A stretch of 64,000 bases of DNA from an uncultured Lachnospiraceae bacterium (GTDB taxonomy: Bacteria > Bacillota > Clostridia > Lachnospirales > Lachnospiraceae), in contig CAJUJK010000001.1 in the NCBI GenBank assembly GCA_910586705.1, forward strand, positions 182,786 through 246,785, read 5' to 3'. The translations under genes and the position numbers were made by a program. Each line of letters begins with the position of its first letter. Within the stretch, counting starts at the first letter, position 1. This document shows, in pieces, positions 10,371 to 18,269 of the stretch. The notes beneath the pieces are model-generated. The model was not told the DNA's origin and did no database searches. It saw only the letters and a program-made list of their open reading frames with translations.

Positions 10371-11072
10371 ATGAAAAAGAAGAAGGTTGCGGCTCTGTTA
10401 CTGACGCTGGGACTGGCTGTCAGTGGAAACGGAATGGTGACTCTTGCGGCGGAGCAGGGAACAGAGGCGCCCGCGGCTGAAACAAAGCAGGAACCGGCGG
10501 CTGTGGAAAAGGACGAAATGGCTGTGAGCAGAATCGTCAGCTTCACGGATTATACAGGAATGGAAGTGACCTATGATGCGAATATTTCCCTCGGCTATAT
10601 ATATGAGGTAGAGGACGCCGTGCTGACAGGGGTCAAATGCAGGACAGTGGACGATAATGGCAGGGAGACGCTGACGGCGGTTTCCTTTGAGGGCAATGTG
10701 GAACTGAAGCAGCCGGAGGAGGGCGAAAGGTATGAGACAATTGCGCCGGATGTTTTTGGAGGCAATGAGCTGATTACTTATGTGAAACTGCCTGCCGGAG
10801 TGACGGTGATTGCGGAGGAGGGTTTTAAAGGCTGTACTGCCTTGAAAAGCGTTTATCTGCCTTCCACAGTAGAGAAAATAGGTGCGGGCGCATTTGAGAA
10901 CTGTACGGCAATGACGCAAATTTGCTTGCCGAGGACGATAACGGTTATCGGTGACAGGGCTTTTAAGGGGGATGGGAAACTGCAGACCGTACAGATCAAG
11001 GATGCCGTGGACAGCGATCAGATTTCTGTCGGGGCACATGCTTTTGAGGAGGGCACACAGTTCCAGAAATAG
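10371..11072 (+). CDS. Short secreted BspA-like paralogue
   Basis: 233 residues with a signal peptide (about 1-26, ending VTLAA) nearly identical in pattern to that of the preceding gene. It then has the same order: a short acidic stretch, a SFTDYTGMEVTYDA segment matching TFTDASGMQITFDA of the larger protein, and LRR_5 units (about 115-230). It ends inside what would be the fourth repeat unit, at the position corresponding to about residue 350 of the larger protein. It looks like a partial tandem duplication whose copy lost its downstream domains. It could still be a functional short adhesin, because the signal peptide and reading frame are intact. Its RBS (GTGAGG) is modest. Confidence 0.75.
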   Translation: MKKKKVAALLLTLGLAVSGNGMVTLAAEQGTEAPAAETKQEPAAVEKDEMAVSRIVSFTDYTGMEVTYDANISLGYIYEVEDAVLTGVKCRTVDDNGRETLTAVSFEGNVELKQPEEGERYETIAPDVFGGNELITYVKLPAGVTVIAEEGFKGCTALKSVYLPSTVEKIGAGAFENCTAMTQICLPRTITVIGDRAFKGDGKLQTVQIKDAVDSDQISVGAHAFEEGTQFQK

Positions 11073-11075
11073 ATT

Positions 11076-11111
11076 TAGCCGAGGGGCTTTCATAAGGAAA
11101 CCCCTCGGCTA
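11076..11111 (+). terminator. Hairpin after the short BspA-like gene
   Basis: An 11-base perfect inverted repeat (11076-11086 with 11101-11111; core GCCGAGGGG/CCCCTCGGC) lies just after the stop codon. It lacks a T run on the plus strand, so termination efficiency is uncertain. It also marks the boundary to the A/T-rich minus-strand island. Confidence 0.55.
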
Positions 11112-11165
11112 CATAGATGCAGAACGTTTAACGGCGCTGTTTTACATTTCTTATATAAACACTTA

Positions 11166-11363
11166 TCACCACTTAGATGTTCTTGAAGCATTTTGCATAC
11201 TTCTGCTTCGCATAACCTCATTTGCAATTATCTGTGCGGAAATTTCTTGCTCCAAACTCTTTAATGTTTCAGATGTGGGGCGCCTGTTGGCAGGAACTTT
11301 GACCAATCTGGCAGTTCCTCCGCTTTTGCTCATTTCTTTACTTAATATGCTGCTTATGCTCAT
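11166..11363 (-). CDS. 65-residue protein of unknown function
   Basis: The start at 11363 (ATG) is preferred to an upstream in-frame TTG because AGAGAGGT sits eight bases before it. The product is small, basic and Ser-rich, with a likely helix in the middle (TSETLKSLEQEISAQIIANEV) and no cysteine or membrane segment. I do not recognise the family. It has its own near-consensus promoter, lies downstream of and in the same direction as the peptidase gene, and shares the A/T-rich composition of the island. It could be a substrate or partner peptide of the upstream peptidase candidate, but nothing in the sequence proves this. Confidence 0.55.
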   Translation of the reverse strand: MSISSILSKEMSKSGGTARLVKVPANRRPTSETLKSLEQEISAQIIANEVMRSRSMQNASRTSKW

Positions 11364-11456
11364 GATTATTACCTCTCTGTCGTGCAAACGATTTTGTAAA
11401 TCTCCGACATCTTTCCGAGATACCTTTATTTCTCAAAACTTATGCCACGGAGTGTT

Positions 11457-11485
11457 ATTATAACACAAAGCTCGACTGATGTCAA
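11457..11485 (-). promoter_or_regulatory. Near-consensus sigma-A promoter for the 65-residue gene
   Basis: Reading the minus strand: TTGACA (11485-11480), a 17-base spacer and TATAAT (11462-11457), a perfect match to both hexamers. It would give a leader of about 87 bases before the start at 11363. Confidence 0.8.
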
Positions 11486-11565
11486 AATACTTGAGAAACA
11501 AAAAAGAGAAATACATCGTTTCAATATTAATATATGAAAAAATCTATAAATACTTCAAGGAACTT

Positions 11566-13236
11566 TCAGGTTATTTTTTGTAAATTTTTTCTGTATCCCT
11601 CAAACAAACCATCATTCTCCAATTCTATCATTTCATCAAACTCTGGAGTGGTCTGCTCCGGATAGCGTATACCTATTACATTTGGATAATGCATTAATAT
11701 TAAACTACATGCACTATGCCCTCGTCCGAATGCAGATGTGGCATCAATAACAATTTCCCCAAAAGCCTTTAAATCTTCATAATTCTCTACTCGATATAAT
11801 TCACAGACCCATACAAACCTCGGCATAGGAACAATGACATATGCTTCTTTCGCATAAATATTTTCAAGCGTATTTAAACGGAAGTTTTTTAAGCTGCGTG
11901 ATGATGCCATAAATAATCTTATAATGACATCTTCTTTCTCATTTAGGAAATTATCGGACCATACATCAATACCGAACTGCTTATGATGCAAAATGGATCT
12001 GACAATTGCAGCGGCATCAGATGCATCTAAAAACATTCTCTTATATAAAGGTACGGCAATATTTTCAACTCGCATATCTGGATATAAAGAAAGATGTTGA
12101 AACGGTCTGACTTGGTAAACTGGTTGATTATCATCAACGACAACATAGTCTTCGTAAAAATCAGCAGAGTTTATCAGTGGATGACAATGTTCTTTGTTAT
12201 CCCATGAAATCCACTTATTTCGTCGTGCTTTCTTTACTAATTCTTTGCTTACACTTCCATGTCCAATGCAAACCATGGAATGCCCCGAACCATTATTTCC
12301 AATTGGCAGAAGATTTAATGCGACAGGAATTCCTGATTCTATATAATAGTGCAGGCATCTTTTCAATTCATCCTCTTGCGTAATTTGAGACAGACTGTAT
12401 TTGTCTATAGAAGACAAGTTATATAGTCTCGGAGAAAAGCCAAATTCCGATAATACTTTTGTAAGGATCGGATATGAAATGCCTCTGGACGGCAATACAC
12501 GTTCATGGCTATGCCTTTTTTCGTTTTCCAATATTTCGCTGGGAACTACGCTCCTATAATCATGATAACTATTGGCATAGTATTCTAACAAATTTAACAA
12601 GGATACTTCAGCGCATCTCATCGTTTCTTCATCTTGCATTCGATATGGGAAAGCATCTACATTAAATTTTTTCCCATAAATGTTCAACTCAAACTGAGAT
12701 AACCGCATATACACAGATGATTTTAAATTTAGTATATATCGGGGATTTATAAGTGTACGACCAATAACACCTGTTGTTAACGGGTTAATAACACAGGCTC
12801 CCATAAAGTGGTCCGCCACTCTCTCCTGTTCTTCTTCATCTTGTGTAAAAAACTCTTTTTCACTTAATTTAATAGCAAAAAAGAATAGCCTCCGAGAATA
12901 TCTTTTTACTTGAAAATGCTGATTGGAAAAATATGTATAATAAGTATCCCTGAAGCTCCGGTCAATATGATAAAATTCCTGCACTATAGTATATGGTCTG
13001 GGCAATTGCTTTAATAGCTTATTTACATCAAGCATGTAGGTATCTATAACATCATTGCTTGTATTGGATGCCTCAAACACACTGTTTTTGAAAATGGCTT
13101 CACAAAAATCCGAAACCATTTCCTCATAATTCTCGTCTGTTATAATTGTAAAAATCTCTTCTTCATAATCTGATTTGTCTATGGGCAGTTTGTTTCCAGA
13201 GCTATCTAAAGCACTTTGTTTTTTTGTTTCTACCAT
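11566..13236 (-). CDS. Papain/C39-like cysteine peptidase candidate, 556 residues
   Basis: No signal peptide or membrane segment is seen, so it is probably cytoplasmic. The central part (about 200-370) carries an ordered Gln201, Cys208, His319 and Asp368/369, in the contexts QDEETMRCAE, GSGHSMVCIGH and DYVVVDDN. Gln-Cys-His-Asp in this order and spacing is what papain-like and C39 peptidases show, so proteolysis or a related transfer reaction is inferred. The N-terminal 200 and C-terminal 180 residues match nothing I know. The RBS AAGGGG precedes the ATG at 13236. It lies 28 bases after the 222-residue gene and is probably co-transcribed with it. Composition is clearly more A/T-rich than the flanking genes, which suggests horizontal acquisition. 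Confidence 0.65.
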   Translation of the reverse strand: MVETKKQSALDSSGNKLPIDKSDYEEEIFTIITDENYEEMVSDFCEAIFKNSVFEASNTSNDVIDTYMLDVNKLLKQLPRPYTIVQEFYHIDRSFRDTYYTYFSNQHFQVKRYSRRLFFFAIKLSEKEFFTQDEEEQERVADHFMGACVINPLTTGVIGRTLINPRYILNLKSSVYMRLSQFELNIYGKKFNVDAFPYRMQDEETMRCAEVSLLNLLEYYANSYHDYRSVVPSEILENEKRHSHERVLPSRGISYPILTKVLSEFGFSPRLYNLSSIDKYSLSQITQEDELKRCLHYYIESGIPVALNLLPIGNNGSGHSMVCIGHGSVSKELVKKARRNKWISWDNKEHCHPLINSADFYEDYVVVDDNQPVYQVRPFQHLSLYPDMRVENIAVPLYKRMFLDASDAAAIVRSILHHKQFGIDVWSDNFLNEKEDVIIRLFMASSRSLKNFRLNTLENIYAKEAYVIVPMPRFVWVCELYRVENYEDLKAFGEIVIDATSAFGRGHSACSLILMHYPNVIGIRYPEQTTPEFDEMIELENDGLFEGYRKNLQKIT

Positions 13237-13264
13237 TGTAATTTTCCCCTTGTATCAGCTGACT

Positions 13265-13933
13265 TTACTTTTTAAACTTGAAACCATATTTGAGGTTTTC
13301 TTTTATTGGCAAAAGAAGTCCCTTACCATATAATGATTTTAAGGCTTCTTCTATTTTGGGAGTTTGATTAAAGGTACAATTTCCCGCAACTAAATAATCA
13401 CAATGCCAAGTGCTATTATGCATATTGCAATCTGGATGTGCTACACTTGGGAGCCAACTTTTTAATTCATCAATCGTAAACTCACTATATTCCCTAAAGT
13501 GTGTTGCTGCCTGCATATATACACAAAAATCCCAGTCATCAAGCTTTTTAACAGTTGTAAATAATTCCCACAATGCTACGGCAATGCCTGTTCCGACAGA
13601 AACTGTAAATCCCGTAAAACTTCCTTGCGAGACATATACTATTAATGCATCAATTAACCCCGATGTACAAGACACTTTTAGGAAATCCAACATAATTTGT
13701 TGCACTCGAATGTATCTTGACCCCAATAGTAATTGACTTGGTTTATCTATCTGATTTTCCCACAAGGAGATCATTTCATTTGCAGAATCCCAATTTCCTT
13801 GTTCATAGTCCCCCGTCAATGCAGCTAATATCTCTGCCTTATGTTCCAATAATTGAGAATTATTAGGCGTTTCCGCTATATACTGGTCAAAAAGCTTTTC
13901 TAGCTCTCTATAAGAAATATAATATTCAGCCAT
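13265..13933 (-). CDS. Unknown protein with hydrophobic core and Cys/His-rich C-terminal part
   Basis: 222 residues. Residues 1-65 look helical and soluble. Residues about 86-125 are strongly hydrophobic and Gly/Ser-rich, enough for one or two membrane helices. Residues 148-222 look like a compact helical domain, with His166, Cys169, His172, His177, Cys178 and Cys186 clustered as if to bind a metal. The RBS GGAAAG precedes the ATG. First gene of the minus-strand pair with the peptidase candidate and preceded by a good promoter. I do not recognise the family. A membrane-associated sensor or effector controlled by the peptidase is one possibility. Confidence 0.6.
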   Translation of the reverse strand: MAEYYISYRELEKLFDQYIAETPNNSQLLEHKAEILAALTGDYEQGNWDSANEMISLWENQIDKPSQLLLGSRYIRVQQIMLDFLKVSCTSGLIDALIVYVSQGSFTGFTVSVGTGIAVALWELFTTVKKLDDWDFCVYMQAATHFREYSEFTIDELKSWLPSVAHPDCNMHNSTWHCDYLVAGNCTFNQTPKIEEALKSLYGKGLLLPIKENLKYGFKFKK

Positions 13934-13965
13934 GCTATCTTTCCAATCTTTCCATAATAATTTTC

Positions 13966-13994
13966 AGTATATCGCATCAGACGAATTTTGTCGA
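13966..13994 (-). promoter_or_regulatory. Promoter of the peptidase-candidate operon
   Basis: On the minus strand: TCGACA (13994-13989), a 17-base spacer and TATACT (13971-13966). The start codon at 13933 lies about 30 bases downstream. Confidence 0.6.
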
Positions 13995-14038
13995 TATCAA
14001 TGCTGAATAAAAAGATAAAGTTTGGTTACTTTTGCCTA

Positions 14039-14066
14039 TATACAGAATCGCGAATTTGGATATAAT
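14039..14066 (+). promoter_or_regulatory. Candidate promoter at the head of the glycan locus
   Basis: TATACA (14039-14044), a 16-base spacer and TATAAT (14061-14066). The -10 is consensus and the -35 weak. It diverges from the island promoter and would give a leader of about 185 bases before the start at 14260. The 326-base gap 13934-14259 holds only these promoters and the hairpin below. Confidence 0.5.
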
Positions 14067-14165
14067 ATAACTAGAACACGAAAGAGAGTACGAAGGCGTT
14101 TATAAGCGAACACTCATTGCAGGCTTTGGGTATATAATTTTGTATTTACATGGGCACAAGATTAA

Positions 14166-14207
14166 GAGGGGTTGAATCCTGTATGATATAGGAGACGATC
14201 CCTTTTA
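14166..14207 (+). terminator. Terminator-like hairpin in the leader of the glycan locus
   Basis: AGGGGTTG (14167-14174) can pair with CGATCCCT (14196-14203), including G-U pairs, with an inner TCCT/AGGA stem, followed by TTTT. It lies between the promoter at 14061 and the first gene at 14260, so it may act as an attenuator rather than end an upstream transcript. Confidence 0.5.
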
Positions 14208-14259
14208 TGCTTTTTCAACATAAAGTGCGGCAGGACATAAGAGAAGTGGTGGAGGAGTT

Positions 14260-16134
14260 ATGAAACAGGACCATATATTTTACCGGATTGTCAACGGTAT
14301 GATCCGGCTGTTGCTTGCGGGGGCGGTGTTTCTCCTGTTTCTGCACAGCATATACAGCACCAGTTTTGTGGGTAAATTGATTCTGGAGGACGGGAGCGAA
14401 CAGGAGAGAACGCTGAACATAGCCGACAGCCCCCTGCGACATCTTCTGGCATTCTTTTTATTGACGGTGGCGCTGCTTGCGGGACGGAAACTGTGGCATG
14501 TTTTCAGCGGGAGAAAAAACGGGAATACGGGTGTGGACAGCGGGAAAGCGCAGGCAGGGCGGAGCAATCTGGTCTTCTGGGGACTGACCCTTCTCACCGT
14601 GATTCTCGCCGCTTCCTATGTGGGTATGACACAGCTTACCCCGGGATCCGATCCGGCGAAGGTGTACAGCGTGGCAATGCAGTGGCGGCAGGGAGATTTC
14701 TCTGCCTTTGAGGAGGACGCGTATCTGTTCCGCTATCCGTTCCAGTCGGGAATTGTTCTGTTTTTCTATCTGCTCAGTTTCATTTTCGGAGAGGGAAACT
14801 TTGTGGGAATCCAACTGGTGAACGTGGTTTTTCTGGTGGTGATTTACGGTTTGCTTGTGAAGCTTTCCGGGCTTTTTGGTGTGGCTGCCACAGAGGGCAC
14901 GGAAGGATTTGAAAAGAAGAGAACCGGATTACAGACGGCGGTGTATCTGGGGCTTCTGGTCTGGGTGCCGCTCGCCTTTTATGTGACATATCTGTATGGT
15001 ATACTGCCGGGGATGGCGTTATCTCTGGGGGCGGTTTATTTTGCGCAGCGGTATCTGGCTCTCAGGCGCCTGCGCTATGTGGCGGCGGCGTCTCTCTGTA
15101 TGGGACTTGCCACGGTCATAAAGATGAACTGTCTGATTTATCTGATCGCCATTGCCTGCTTTCTCGTCTATGACGCCATTTCCCTGTTCTTTTTTTCCGG
15201 GGAAAAGCGGTGGAAGGAGGCTGTGACTTCCCTCGCGTTCATTGTATGTATGGGACTGGGTACAGCGCTTTGCACAGGGGTTTCCAATGCTGTAGTGGAG
15301 CGGATCGCAGATCAGGAGCTGCCGGAGGGAGAGGCGATGCTTTCGTGGGTGGTTATGGGAATGCAGGAAGCGCCCCTCGGACCGGGTGGCTATAACGGCT
15401 ATATTGGCAATGTATTCGCGGAAAATCATTATGATCAGAAGCTGGCGGCACAGGCGTCTTTGGAAGAACTTCAGAAAATTATAACAAGGATGCTGGAATA
15501 TCCGGTGGATGAGGGGATTCCGTTTCTGGCGCGAAAGACGGCGTTTCAGTGGAACGATCCGACCTTTATCTGTCTGGACCGGACCCGCGGGAGAAAATCG
15601 GTGACGCATATGCCGGAATGGCTGAAAGATGTGATTTACGGCAGGGGCGGCGTGCGGCTTTCGGTTGCGCTCAATTATATGCAGACATGGATTCTGCTTG
15701 GAATGCTGCTCTATCTCTTTTTGCGGTGGAGAAGGGGAACTCTTTTTGAACTGATGGGCGCTGTGGTTTTTCTGGGCGGTTATCTCTTTCATCTGTTCTG
15801 GGAGTCCAGCGCTTCCTATACGATCCCGTATTTTGTCCTGCTGATCCCCTATGCGGTGTGCGGGCTGGCGGAGTGGGCTGCATTTCTGGAAAAGGCGGCT
15901 GAGAGGCTGCGCAGAGCCGGGGACAGCGGCATGGAGGAGAAGGGTTCTGTTCTGACGGGATTAAGGGAGAAGCCGTGCCGGGTTCTGACTGCGGCGGCGG
16001 TTCTCGTATTCTGTCTGCTCGTCCTTGCATTTACGCGGACAAATCTCTTTCATCGGACGCTTGCGCTCAACGACGATCTGCAGGGAATTGACGCCAGCGC
16101 GCAGTTCTACCAGACGGGGATCAATGTGCCATAA
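14260..16134 (+). CDS. Polytopic GT-C-type membrane protein
   Basis: 624 residues with many hydrophobic segments. The first membrane segment (about 12-32) is followed by a short outside loop, then clustered helices and a soluble stretch near 380-450. The region DPAKVYSVAMQWRQGDF (near residue 130), after the first helices, resembles the first outside loop of family 39-like transferases, which move a sugar from a polyprenyl-phosphate carrier onto an acceptor outside the membrane. The assignment to GT-C is by topology and loop style, not by a proven catalytic residue. A strong RBS (GTGGAGGAG) precedes the ATG. It is the first plus-strand gene of the glycan locus, and its last 14 bases overlap the end of the convergent GT2 gene. 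Confidence 0.6.
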   Translation: MKQDHIFYRIVNGMIRLLLAGAVFLLFLHSIYSTSFVGKLILEDGSEQERTLNIADSPLRHLLAFFLLTVALLAGRKLWHVFSGRKNGNTGVDSGKAQAGRSNLVFWGLTLLTVILAASYVGMTQLTPGSDPAKVYSVAMQWRQGDFSAFEEDAYLFRYPFQSGIVLFFYLLSFIFGEGNFVGIQLVNVVFLVVIYGLLVKLSGLFGVAATEGTEGFEKKRTGLQTAVYLGLLVWVPLAFYVTYLYGILPGMALSLGAVYFAQRYLALRRLRYVAAASLCMGLATVIKMNCLIYLIAIACFLVYDAISLFFFSGEKRWKEAVTSLAFIVCMGLGTALCTGVSNAVVERIADQELPEGEAMLSWVVMGMQEAPLGPGGYNGYIGNVFAENHYDQKLAAQASLEELQKIITRMLEYPVDEGIPFLARKTAFQWNDPTFICLDRTRGRKSVTHMPEWLKDVIYGRGGVRLSVALNYMQTWILLGMLLYLFLRWRRGTLFELMGAVVFLGGYLFHLFWESSASYTIPYFVLLIPYAVCGLAEWAAFLEKAAERLRRAGDSGMEEKGSVLTGLREKPCRVLTAAAVLVFCLLVLAFTRTNLFHRTLALNDDLQGIDASAQFYQTGINVP

Positions 16135-17125
16135 AAAATCGGAACAAGCCGTACAGTCTGTGGCGGATACAGAGGACGTAAGCTTTGTTATGCAGCCCGG
16201 AGATATCTCGTATTCTGACGGCGCGGAATGCCCTTTTGACAGGCGGATAACCGCATTCTTCCCGGAAGGCTTTTCTGACGCCGCCTTCGTTTTTCATGGC
16301 GTTAAACACGGGTGGGAAAGTCAGAAGGCACTGGTAGGCATAATAATACAGAAGCTGTTTTTCCATGCAGGGGTGCGCGGCGAGGTCGGTCAGTCTGTCG
16401 TAGGTGTCAAAGAGCAGACGGTTTTCCGCAAGCCGTCCGCGATCCATAGTGTGGGTGAGGGAGCCGCTGTTGCTCCGATAATAATAGAAGGACTCCGGGA
16501 GAAAGTAAGCGGAGGAAGCTTTCAGCAGGCAGGGATACGCGGCAAGCCCGTCCTCCCCCAGTCTGATTGTCAGGGGGACATGGAAAAGATGTTTTTCCAG
16601 AAGTGTCCGGCGAAACAGCTTGTTACAGAGGCTGGGGGAAACCCCGTAATGAAAAAAGACGCCGGAATAGAGCAACGCCGGATAGACCTGCTCTTCCAGC
16701 TGGCTGCGGTTATAGAATCCGGGGCGGCATATGTCCTTACGCTCAATTTTCTTTTCGGGGGTGACGGCAGTATAATTGCAGCATACCACGTCTGCGTCCG
16801 ATTCCCTTGCGGCGGTGCACATGCGCCCGTACATGGCGGGATCGATCCAGTCGTCGCTGTCCACAAAGGCGATATAGGTGCCGGACGCGTTTCGGAAACC
16901 TTCCTGCCTGGCTGACATATGACCGCCGTTTTCCTTATGGAAACAGCGGATGCGGGAATCCCTGCCGGCATACTCGTCGCAGAGCGCGGACGAGCCGTCC
17001 GTGGAGCCGTCGTCTACGAGAAGGACCTCGAAATCCGTGAACGTCTGTGCCAGAATGCTGTCCAGACATGCGGCGAGGTAAGGTTTTACATTGTATACGG
17101 GGACGATAACGCTTAAAAAGGGCAT
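16121..17125 (-). CDS. Family 2 glycosyltransferase
   Basis: 334 residues. The N-terminal GT-A fold shows SVIVPVYN at 5-12, DDGS from 38 and a DSDDW motif at 89-93, where DSD is the metal/nucleotide-sugar site. These enzymes add one sugar from a nucleotide sugar at the inner face of the membrane. The C-terminal third is variable and basic, without a clear membrane helix. It is the only minus-strand gene between 14.2 and 26.6 kb and is divergent from the GT4 gene that follows, with a 92-base gap. The acceptor and donor cannot be read from the sequence. Confidence 0.85.
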   Translation of the reverse strand: MPFLSVIVPVYNVKPYLAACLDSILAQTFTDFEVLLVDDGSTDGSSALCDEYAGRDSRIRCFHKENGGHMSARQEGFRNASGTYIAFVDSDDWIDPAMYGRMCTAARESDADVVCCNYTAVTPEKKIERKDICRPGFYNRSQLEEQVYPALLYSGVFFHYGVSPSLCNKLFRRTLLEKHLFHVPLTIRLGEDGLAAYPCLLKASSAYFLPESFYYYRSNSGSLTHTMDRGRLAENRLLFDTYDRLTDLAAHPCMEKQLLYYYAYQCLLTFPPVFNAMKNEGGVRKAFREECGYPPVKRAFRAVRIRDISGLHNKAYVLCIRHRLYGLFRFFMAH

Positions 17126-17217
17126 GGTGTAACTCCTTTTAGAGACTGGTTGGTGTAAGTATCTTTTATATTATAGCATATTGGAAATGACGGAGGCTAT
17201 AAAAGAGGAAACGCGTG

Positions 17218-18267
17218 ATGGAAAAAATTGTATTTGTCATACCCGATATGCCGGGGGGCGGCACGGAACGGGTTGTGGCGCTTCTTGCAAATGAATACAG
17301 CAGGCGCGGGATACCGGTGGCGGTCCTTCTCTTTGCGGGCGACGAGAGGGCATATCCGCTGGATTCCGGGATTGAGGTTCTGAGTGTGGGCGGTCCCTCC
17401 GGCGGCAGTCTTTCGGCACGGCTTGGGAGGCTTCGCAGGATGCGGCAGTTTTACCGGGAAAATAAGCACTGTCAGATATGGGCTTTCAGCGCGATGGGCG
17501 CGGTATTTTCCACGGTGGCGTCGTTTGGGCAGAGGCATTTCTTCCTCGTCTCCGAGCGCAATGACCCCACCCGGTACGATCACAGACGGATCCGCGATCT
17601 GTGTTACCGCCGGGCGCAGGTGGTGGTGTGCCAGACTGCGGATGCGGTGAAAAGTTTTCCGGCGGGAATCCGCAAGAAGAGCGTGGTGATCCCCAACCCG
17701 CTGGAGCCGGAGGAAGCGCCTTATACGGGGGAGCGGGAGAAGCGGATCGTTGCGGTCGGACGGCTGAACGCACAGAAAAACCACAAGCTGCTGCTGCGCG
17801 CTTTTACCTCTTTTGCCAAGAGCCGCACAGACTATATATTGGAGCTGTACGGACAGGGGGAACTGGAGCCGGAACTTCGGACGCTTGCGAAAGAACTTGG
17901 AATTGACAGTTGTGTCATCTTTAAGGGCTTTTCTTCGCATGTCCTTGCCGACATCAGGACGGCTGCCATGTATGTGCTTTCCTCGGATTATGAGGGGATT
18001 TCCAATTCCATGCTGGAGGCGATGGCGCTGGGACTGCCTGTGATCGCGACGGATTGTCCGATCGGCGGTTCCCGCATGTATATCCGGGACGGCGTAAACG
18101 GTCTGCTTGTGCCTGTGGGGGACGAGCAGAGGCTTGTTCACGCCATGGAGCGGCTTGCCGACGAGCCGGCTTACGGGGAAAGGCTGGGCAGGGAGGCGGT
18201 AAAACTGAGAGGAGAGCTGGCGACGGCGAAGATCGCCGACAAATTTCTCGCGTTGGTACGGAGGTAA
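17218..18267 (+). CDS. Family 4 glycosyltransferase
   Basis: 349 residues, GT-B fold. The N-terminal domain begins FVIPDMPGGGTERVV, the usual acceptor-side glycine loop. The C-terminal domain has the VGRLNAQKNH strand and SDYEGISNSMLEAMALGLPVI, with the paired Glu residues of the retaining GT4 class. The ATG at 17218 is preferred over the adjacent GTG at 17215 because of its better distance from AGAGGAA. It heads a run of eight plus-strand genes to 26556, several of them overlapping or only a few bases apart. A weak -35/-10 pair lies upstream (17150-17177). Probable role: adding a hexose or modified hexose to a lipid-linked glycan on the inner face. Confidence 0.88.
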   Translation: MEKIVFVIPDMPGGGTERVVALLANEYSRRGIPVAVLLFAGDERAYPLDSGIEVLSVGGPSGGSLSARLGRLRRMRQFYRENKHCQIWAFSAMGAVFSTVASFGQRHFFLVSERNDPTRYDHRRIRDLCYRRAQVVVCQTADAVKSFPAGIRKKSVVIPNPLEPEEAPYTGEREKRIVAVGRLNAQKNHKLLLRAFTSFAKSRTDYILELYGQGELEPELRTLAKELGIDSCVIFKGFSSHVLADIRTAAMYVLSSDYEGISNSMLEAMALGLPVIATDCPIGGSRMYIRDGVNGLLVPVGDEQRLVHAMERLADEPAYGERLGREAVKLRGELATAKIADKFLALVRR

Positions 18268-18269
18268 CG

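Noticed and set aside
11100..14140. The A/T-rich island as an insertion sequence or integrative element
   Set aside because: No transposase, integrase, terminal inverted repeats or matching direct repeats were found at the edges, so only foreign origin is suggested.
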